64,000 bases of DNA from Bidens hawaiensis (Eukaryota > Streptophyta > Magnoliopsida > Asterales > Asteraceae): NCBI GenBank assembly GCA_021521415.1, contig JAIQDT010007662.1:1-64000 (forward strand). Reading direction: 5' to 3'. The position numbers were made by a program, and so were the translations under genes. The notes beneath the pieces are model-generated. The model was not told where the DNA came from. It did not search any database and saw nothing but the letters and a program-made list of their open reading frames with translations. Positions 58,274 through 64,000 of this stretch are shown piece by piece. Every line of letters starts with the position of its first letter. The first letter of the stretch is position 1.

Positions 58274-58857
58274 TGTTTCGGTCAAAATTAACAAAGTAAT
58301 TTTTGATCAAATTAGTACGTGAGGTAGAGTGCTTGAACGAAAACAAAGTGAAATGATTTGATTTCGAGGGAAAAAGCCCTTGATCGTGAGGATCTCCGGC
58401 ACAAAAAACCCACGAACGGTGAAAACTATCACCGTCTATTTTATTAATAACAAAAAGGTGGTTACAAGTGGTGGAGCTTATAGTAAATCGTATACTAAGT
58501 GTTACAATGAGTGATGATAGCTAAGCTAGTGAAGTGTGTGTTCTAATCGATCTTATCAGCTCGTTTAAATAAGCAAAAGAATACAACTGAAATTCTGAGA
58601 AATCCGAAACAAACCCTAGACTAACTCTCCCATGATCCGTTGCTGTCAACGTTTGAGTTGACGAAGCCTCAATAATAGGCGTTGCAAACCCATGTTCTTA
58701 TATTCACATTAAACACGTGGTCTTATCTGCAAACAAACAAAAATAATAAAGGACAATTGAATTAGTCAAATATAATCCTCAGAATATTTGCATCGGCAGG
58801 ATAGGTCAAAATCCTTGAATCATGTTCAATCCTAAGGATAAAAATCTGCTCCCAACA
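58274..58857 (-). repeat. 5' LTR of outer Tat element
   Basis: 584 bp, on the + strand tgtttcggtc to ctcccaaca, followed by the ggttc duplication and the LRR pseudogene. Confidence 0.9.
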
Positions 58858-59160
58858 GGTTCCATGACTAAGTTAAGGTATCTAGACCTTGGTTGTAATG
58901 ATTTTGTTGGAACCATTCCCAAATTCATAGGTTTCCTTACTCAATTAAAGTATCTTGATCTTGGTTTGAATCATTTTACCGAAACCATTCCTCCATAACT
59001 TGCAAACCTCACGAACCTACAACTGTTTTCACTCAAATTCCTCTATAATTGTACAATTGAAAATCTAGATTGGTTGGCACATTTTTCTCAACTAGAGTAC
59101 CTTGTTATGTAAGGTATTTCTCTAAAGGGTGTACTCTAGACAATTGGGTCAATGTTATCC
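58858..59160 (+). pseudogene. LRR receptor-like protein, later LRR segment
   Basis: The frame continues from 41595: GSMTKLRYLDLGCNDFVGTI, PKFIGFLTQLKYLDLGLN, then a TAA at 58997-58999, NLTNLQLFSLKFLYNCTIEN and LAHFSQLEYLVM. The LRR pattern ends near 59110-59150 with more stops. No transmembrane segment or further repeats are seen, so the 3' end of the gene is missing. Confidence 0.82.
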
Positions 59161-60056
59161 TTTGAAAAGAGAAAATGTGTTTTAGCTCTAAGTTCTCCAA
59201 TATTCCTAAAATAGCCCATATAATTTGGACTGAGGTGACATATTGGGATAAGATTCGACCAGATTTCCAAATCAATTGTATTTTTATATGTGTAAATGTT
59301 TCTAGAAATCCTGCCAAATTTTTGAATATCTTTAGGGTTCCGTCCAAATTATTTCATGATATTTTTTGCTAGAAAGTAGTCTTCCCATACAGTTTCTTTA
59401 TGTTTCCTACCTGGTTCGTACATATTTTAAAAACATTGAAAATGTACCTTTAAATTCCGTCTTCCAAGACGCATTTGAGACGAATTTGTACCAAGGAGAC
59501 GATATTTTCGTTTTTCTCTTATAAGTTGAAATCTCGTCCACACCAACAAGATTTATTTTTAATCCGTTCACACCGACAAGATTTATTTTTAATCCGTCCA
59601 CCCAATAAACAAAACTCGAGTTGAGTTTAAGGAATGAACACCCGAACATAGAGGAAAGAGGAGAGCAACCGCCTATTCAAACACAAAAAGTCTGATCATT
59701 TCATTATGGGCAAACCTTTTTCTTCAACAAAAGATTCTGAAACATAGCGTTGGTGGGGGATGTAAAGACGAAAACTTGTAAGAAGATATTAAAATTAAAT
59801 TGTCGGTGGTGAACAGTTGGATGGATATGTAAATGACGTATATGTAACATATGGTTAGGTGACGTGTTAAAAGATACAACTGGGTCGAGTTTCTCAAAAG
59901 TGTATGACCGTGGGTTATATTGGGTTTCAGTTTCATGCACACCCCTTTAAACACGTTGCAATATTGGAAGTTTTAGTAAATCACACATACAAAAATAATT
60001 AATAATTCTCATGCCTGATCACAAAAATGGATCACGAGTCACCGAAGATCGGGTTC
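59161..60056. other. Intergenic DNA, no gene recognised
   Basis: A short direct repeat, caccaacaagatttatttttaatccg and caccgacaagatttatttttaatccg (quoted in part: aagatttatttttaatccg), lies at about 59540-59600. Nothing else can be supported. Confidence 0.5.
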
Positions 60057-60276
60057 TGTTAGGGTTAAAACCGTAGGAAACAAGAATAATAAGATATAGG
60101 AAGCTAAAAGCCAATTCTGTGATATCCCAAATTGAAATCGGTGTACATGTTAAATAACCACAAACACCAAAGTTACGAAACAGACCCAAAGAAATAAAAA
60201 GGCCATGAGGTCCTTATTACAAGCAAAGTGAATAAAACCCAATAAAAATACGAAATAGGAAAAACGGTGCGTAACA
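60057..60276 (-). repeat. Probable 3' LTR of Reina-like element
   Basis: On the minus strand it starts TGTTACGCACCG just after the purine-rich ttaatgaggaaatat and ends ccctaACA. The 220-bp length is short, as in Reina elements, but the left border is inferred only from TG/CA ends, and the partner LTR is outside the window. Confidence 0.55.
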
Positions 60277-60305
60277 ATATTTCCTCATTAACCCACTTTT
60301 TGTCC

Positions 60306-61454
60306 TCAAGAAGTGAGTTCAACAAAGTCGGGAAAACGCAGCTTCATCTCATCAAGAAACTCCCACGTGGCTTCATGCGTTGTCTGTCCCTTCCAATGCA
60401 CTAATACCTTCATCGCGGCTCGACTTCCGCGCTTGACAAGCTTTCGATCCAACCCACCTTGGGGATGCAAAATGAAACGTGCATCTGTAGGAATAGGAAT
60501 TATCTTGTCCAGCGGTCCGCCGGCATCCTTGAGTAAAGATACATGGAAAACCGGGTGAATTTGAACCCCATCCGGTAAATCCAACCTGTACGCAATATTT
60601 CTCACCTTTTCCACTATCAAGAAGGGACCAAAGTATTTGGGAGTGAGCTTCGAGTGCTTGTGAACCCTCAACGAATTCTGCATGTATGGTTGTAGCTTAA
60701 GGTAAACCCAGTCACCCATTTCGAATATTCTCTCGGTACGATGTTTATCCGATTGTTGTTTCATACGGTTCTGAGCTTTTAGTAGGGATTGTTTCAATAA
60801 CTTTATTGCGGCTTCCCTGTCTTGCATCATCTCGTCTACTTCCTGATCAATAGTATCCTTGGGAATATACGGAATATGTAATGGCGGTCGGAAACCGTAT
60901 AAGGCCTCAAAAGGAGATTTACCCAAAGAAGAATGGAAAGTGGTGTTGTACCACCATTCAGCTAACGAACCCCATTTAACCCACATGTAGGATCGTTCCA
61001 TCACCATGCACCTCAAGTAGCTTTCTAAACATCGATTAACCACTTCCGTTTGTCCGTCGGTCTGCGGGTGGTAGGCCGTGGATAATTTAGTAGACACTCC
61101 GTGTAGTTTCAGAAACTCCTTCCAAAACGAGCTTAAAAATATAGGGTCACGGTCTGAGATGATAGAGTTGGGACATCCATGTAGTTTATAAACGTTATCA
61201 AGAAATAATTCGGCTACATCTTTTGCCGAAAATGGATGACCTAGTGTTATGAAATGACCGTATTTAGTGAGCCTGTCCACCACCACGAATATAGTATCTT
61301 TTCCCTTAATCTTCGGTAACCCGCCAATGAAATCCATTGAAATGTCGGTGAAAATAGTATCGGGTATAGGTAAGGGTTGTAACAAACCGGGCGATGCTAT
61401 GTTTTCATGTTTGGCCCTCATACACACATCACATTTTCGAATGGCTTGTCGCAC
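60306..61454 (-). CDS. Reina-like chromovirus integrase and chromodomain
   Basis: An uninterrupted frame of 382 codons. The zinc-binding end is CDVCMRAKHEN. The core carries FTDISMDFIGGLPK, IISDRDPIFLSSFW and [17 protein letters not shown], so the Asp-Asp-Glu triad is intact. The C-terminal part has MGDWVYLKLQPYMQNSL, LTPKYFGPFLIVEKV and FHVSLLKDAGG. A chromodomain (VLVHWKGQTTHEATWEF) ends the protein at 60306. Form and spacing fit Reina-group chromoviruses. It is the C-terminal part of a polyprotein cut from the rest by a TAG at 61473-61475, where the family reads through (FV, stop, KGITKEV). Confidence 0.85.
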   Translation of the reverse strand: MRQAIRKCDVCMRAKHENIASPGLLQPLPIPDTIFTDISMDFIGGLPKIKGKDTIFVVVDRLTKYGHFITLGHPFSAKDVAELFLDNVYKLHGCPNSIISDRDPIFLSSFWKEFLKLHGVSTKLSTAYHPQTDGQTEVVNRCLESYLRCMVMERSYMWVKWGSLAEWWYNTTFHSSLGKSPFEALYGFRPPLHIPYIPKDTIDQEVDEMMQDREAAIKLLKQSLLKAQNRMKQQSDKHRTERIFEMGDWVYLKLQPYMQNSLRVHKHSKLTPKYFGPFLIVEKVRNIAYRLDLPDGVQIHPVFHVSLLKDAGGPLDKIIPIPTDARFILHPQGGLDRKLVKRGSRAAMKVLVHWKGQTTHEATWEFLDEMKLRFPDFVELTS

Positions 61455-61472
61455 CTCTTTCGTTATTCCCTT

Positions 61473-62436
61473 CTATACGAACATACCCTTAATCCTCTGT
61501 ACAGTAGCCTTAATTCCAGAGTGGCCTCCCATCGGTGACTCGTGACATAATTTGATGATCTCGGTTTGCAACAGTGTGTCCCCTCCTACCACCATCCTAT
61601 TTTTCTTAGACAACCATTTTCCATTCCAAGTAAACCTTGGTAAGCTCCCCCCTGACTTCAATTTTTTAATGATAAATTGCACATCAATGTCATTGTTTTG
61701 GCTACTTATCACTTTTTGCAACAACAGAGGCTTAATTTGTGAAATGGCAGTGGTAAAAAGTGTGGCACCTTGAACCCGCGATAAAGCGTAGGCAACCATA
61801 TTTTCTCGTCCTTTCTTGTACTCTATGGTGTAGTCGTACCCCATGAGTTTTGCTAGCCATTTGTGTTGTAACGGCGTCGTTACTTTTTGTGTCAATAGAT
61901 GTTAAAGACTTCTTTGATCGGTGCGAATAACGAACGGCCCGTTGATAAGATAATAGTGCCACTGTTTTACCGCCATCATAATCGCGAGTAGCTCTTTTTC
62001 ATAACCTGATAACGCACTATGATTCGAAGAAAGGGCTTTACTTAGAAAAGAAACAGGGTGACGGTCCTGCATCGGAACCGCGCCTAAACCACCTGATGAG
62101 GCATCAGTCTCGACCACAAACTGTTTAGAGGGGTCGGGCAGGGACAAGACCGGGGCTGAGGATAAAGCCTCCTTGAGTTGATGAAAGGCGTTTTGTGCCT
62201 CCTCACACCATCTGAATGCATTTTTCTTCAACAACTCAGTGAGTGGTTTAGAATTATACCGAAAGACTTGATGAAACTCCGGTAATACCCGGCTAAACCC
62301 AAGAACCCTCGGAGCTGTTTAAGTGTTTTAGGGACCGGCCATTGTCGAATCGCTTCTATTTTAGTCGGGTCTGTCTTCACCCCATCTCCAGATATAATGT
62401 GGCCTAAGTACTCAACTGCTCGGCCTCCGAATACAC
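61473..62436 (-). pseudogene. Reina-like RNase H and integrase zinc finger
   Basis: Frame 62234-61902 has RNase H motifs VVETDASSGGLGAVPMQ and HPVSFLSKALSSNH, and ELLAIMMAVKQWHYYL. A frameshift near 61900 leads to KWLAKLMGYDYTIEYKKGRE and the HHCC start of integrase (CHESPMGGHSGIKATVQRI). An upstream stretch (62270-62436) encodes the RT tail. Dead: frameshift plus stop at 61473-61475. Confidence 0.83.
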
Positions 62437-62437
62437 A

Positions 62438-62866
62438 TTAGGATTCTTTAGCAAATAACATGTTTTCCTTCATAATGGTCAAAACCTGTTTTAAATGTTG
62501 CACGTGTTGATCCTTGCTCCGGCTATAAATTAATATTTCATCGAAAAACACTAAAACGCCCTTCCGTAGCATGGGTCGGAATGCGTGATTCATCAAAGCT
62601 TGAAACGTGACTAGCGCGTTTGTAAGACCAAATGGCATAACAAGGAATTCGTAGTTTCCCTCATGGGTCCGAAACGCTGTTTTGTGTACATCTTCAGGAG
62701 CCATGCAAACTTGGTGGTAACCGAAGCGTAGGTCCAGTTTCGAGAAAAACGAGGCACCACCCAACTCATCCAACAATTTTTCAATCAATGGAATAGGGAA
62801 CTTATCTTTAATCGTTGCATCATTGAGCCGATGATAATCCATGCACATCCTCCACTGTTCGTCTTT
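62438..62866 (-). pseudogene. Reina-like reverse transcriptase
   Basis: After a TAA near 62862-62866 (family: VKKKD), the frame reads [53 protein letters not shown]. The catalytic box is [12 protein letters not shown], where the usual second Asp of FFDDILIYS is Glu. A stop at about 62438 ends the segment. Confidence 0.85.
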
Positions 62867-64000
62867 TTATTTAACCAATACTACTGGGGCCGCATATGAA
62901 CTTTGGCAGTTACGAATGACCCCCGCATCCAGTAATTCCCGGGTGGTTTTCTCAATGATATCTTTCTGCACCGATGGATACCGATAGGGTCGTTGGCTAA
63001 TGGGTTCGGTTCCGTCCTTGAGGAGGATGCGGTGGTCAAAGGGTCGTGTGTGTGGCATCCCCTTCGGTATCTGGAACACCTCCGGAAACGACCGAATCAC
63101 CTTTAACCAAGGTAGGTCCTCTTGATTTTGTGACGGGTCGCATAGAACTTTGGATTGGTAGGTGGATTCGGACTCTGAGTTTGCTAGTTGAAAGCTAAAT
63201 AGTTGTATTGACCCATCTTTGGAATGCTTTTGCAATAATTCATCCATCTTTTCTACTGAGCAAATTGAAAACTTATTATTTTGCAGACCCTTTAACTCAT
63301 ATTGCTTACCATTCACTTCAAATCGCATAGTCATCTTCTGGAAGTTCCAAAGAATGTCTTGTAACGGAAGCAACCATTGCACGCTCAGTATCATATCATA
63401 ATTTTCCAAGGCAATGAGTAACACCTTTGTGGTGAACCAATGGCCTTGCATGGTCCATTGGAAGTCGGGACACATCTGAGTACAACTGAGCCTCCTTCCA
63501 TTCGCCACACTAATATTAACAGGTGGAATGTCCTTTAACGTACATTGCAACCTTTTAGCCAACTTGACATCAATAAAGTTATGGGTCGACCCCGAGTCAA
63601 TTAAAACGTGGAGTTGACGAGTTCCCATCGAGCCTTGTACTCGCATTGTAGAATAGGATGGGTGGCCTGTTAAGGCATGAATTGAAATATGGTGATCTTT
63701 TTCTTCCTCGTCACTCATTGTTTCAACTACCCCTTCATCATCTTCATCATCCATTTCAATGATATAAAGCTGGTTCCGGTCCCGAGCACATTTATGAACC
63801 GGCACGAATTTCTCCGTGCACCAAAAACACTCCCCTTTTGCTTGTTTTTGTTCCAACTCTTTACTCGTGAGACGACGTGAACCCCCTGTTGGTCTAGTAG
63901 TAGCAGCGTTTGTTCGGTTGGGTACGGGTAATAGTGGTAGTTTCATAGCATTGGTTGGTGGTGTGATCTTCGAATTGGTGTTGTTCTTCGTGTTACCGAC
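62867..64000 (-). pseudogene. Reina-like gag end and protease (runs off window)
   Basis: The frame 63946-62867 starts inside gag; the true start is beyond the window. It has a zinc knuckle of the form CFWCTEKFVPVHKC, an acidic linker, protease motif VLIDSGSTHNFIDVKLAKRL with the conserved DSG, then the RT approach QRPYRYPSVQKDIIEKTTRE and YAAPVVLVK, stopping at 62864. The block itself is open, so the damage to this element lies mainly in RT and RNase H. Confidence 0.84.

Larger units (their letters stand above)
41596..58857 (-). mobile_element. Outer Tat-lineage gypsy element (contains a nested element)
   Basis: Its LTRs (58274-58857 as 5' and 41596-42185 as 3', element on the minus strand) run TGTTGGGAGCAG to GACCGAAACA and are flanked by the target duplication ggttc (41591-41595 and 58858-58862). 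PBS and polypurine tract are present. The interior is broken: gag (58193-57298) and the second half of pol (47804-45291) remain, while the region between is replaced by a second Tat element. At its 3' side lies an antisense ORF on the + strand (42439-44043). About 20 LTR differences in 585 bp make it older than its nested partner. Confidence 0.88.

Overview
This is a stretch of plant nuclear DNA made almost entirely of LTR retrotransposons and other repeats, with two broken host genes. Basis for plant: Ty3/gypsy chromoviruses with C-terminal chromodomains, Tat-lineage gypsy elements with a second (archaeal-type) RNase H, a Cassandra-type terminal repeat carrying 5S rRNA sequence, a wax-synthase-like gene and an LRR receptor-like-protein gene. 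The copia/SIRE-type extra ORF at 2.4-5.1 kb is of a kind I associate with Asteraceae genomes; that family assignment is inference.

Layout. 1-6472: 3' part of a Tekay-type gypsy element on the + strand; its 3' LTR has been rearranged so that it holds the 3' end (env-like extra ORF plus LTR) of a SIRE-type copia element. 6473-8520: a related Tekay LTR in the opposite orientation, giving a tail-to-tail inverted repeat. 8521-14950: AT-rich DNA with a 289-bp solo LTR and a three-copy tandem repeat of about 176 bp. 14951-15097 and 23849-23913: two halves of a Helitron helicase fragment, split by a complete but dead Tekay element (15098-23843, target duplication ccggg), which itself carries a solo Cassandra LTR. 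23914-26640: remnant of a Tat element with an antisense ORF and a 3' LTR. 27094-27743 plus 37274-37651: a wax-synthase-like gene split by a young Tat element (27744-37273, target duplication gtata). 37935-38374: a Mutator-like MITE. 39003-39368, 41413-41595 and 58858-59160: an LRR receptor-like-protein pseudogene broken first by a PIF/Harbinger-like element (39369-41409) and then by a 17-kb nest of two Tat elements (outer 41596-58857, target duplication ggttc; inner 47805-56875 with an extra partial copy). 60057-64000: 3' end of a Reina-like chromovirus on the minus strand.

The most notable system is the Tat element at 27744-37273. It has lost almost all of pol but keeps gag, LTRs, PBS and PPT. 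Antisense to these it carries a five-exon gene of about 916 codons whose four GT-AG introns all join in frame, with its own TATA-like promoter. A related antisense ORF with a similar TATA position is present in the 23.9-26.6 kb remnant, and the Tat element at 41.6-58.9 kb has its own antisense multi-exon ORF.

LTR comparisons done by eye order the insertions: Tat at 27.7 kb youngest (about 4 substitutions in 970 bp), inner Tat at 47.8 kb (about 2%), outer Tat at 41.6 kb (about 4%), Tekay at 15.1 kb (about 6%). These counts are manual and approximate.
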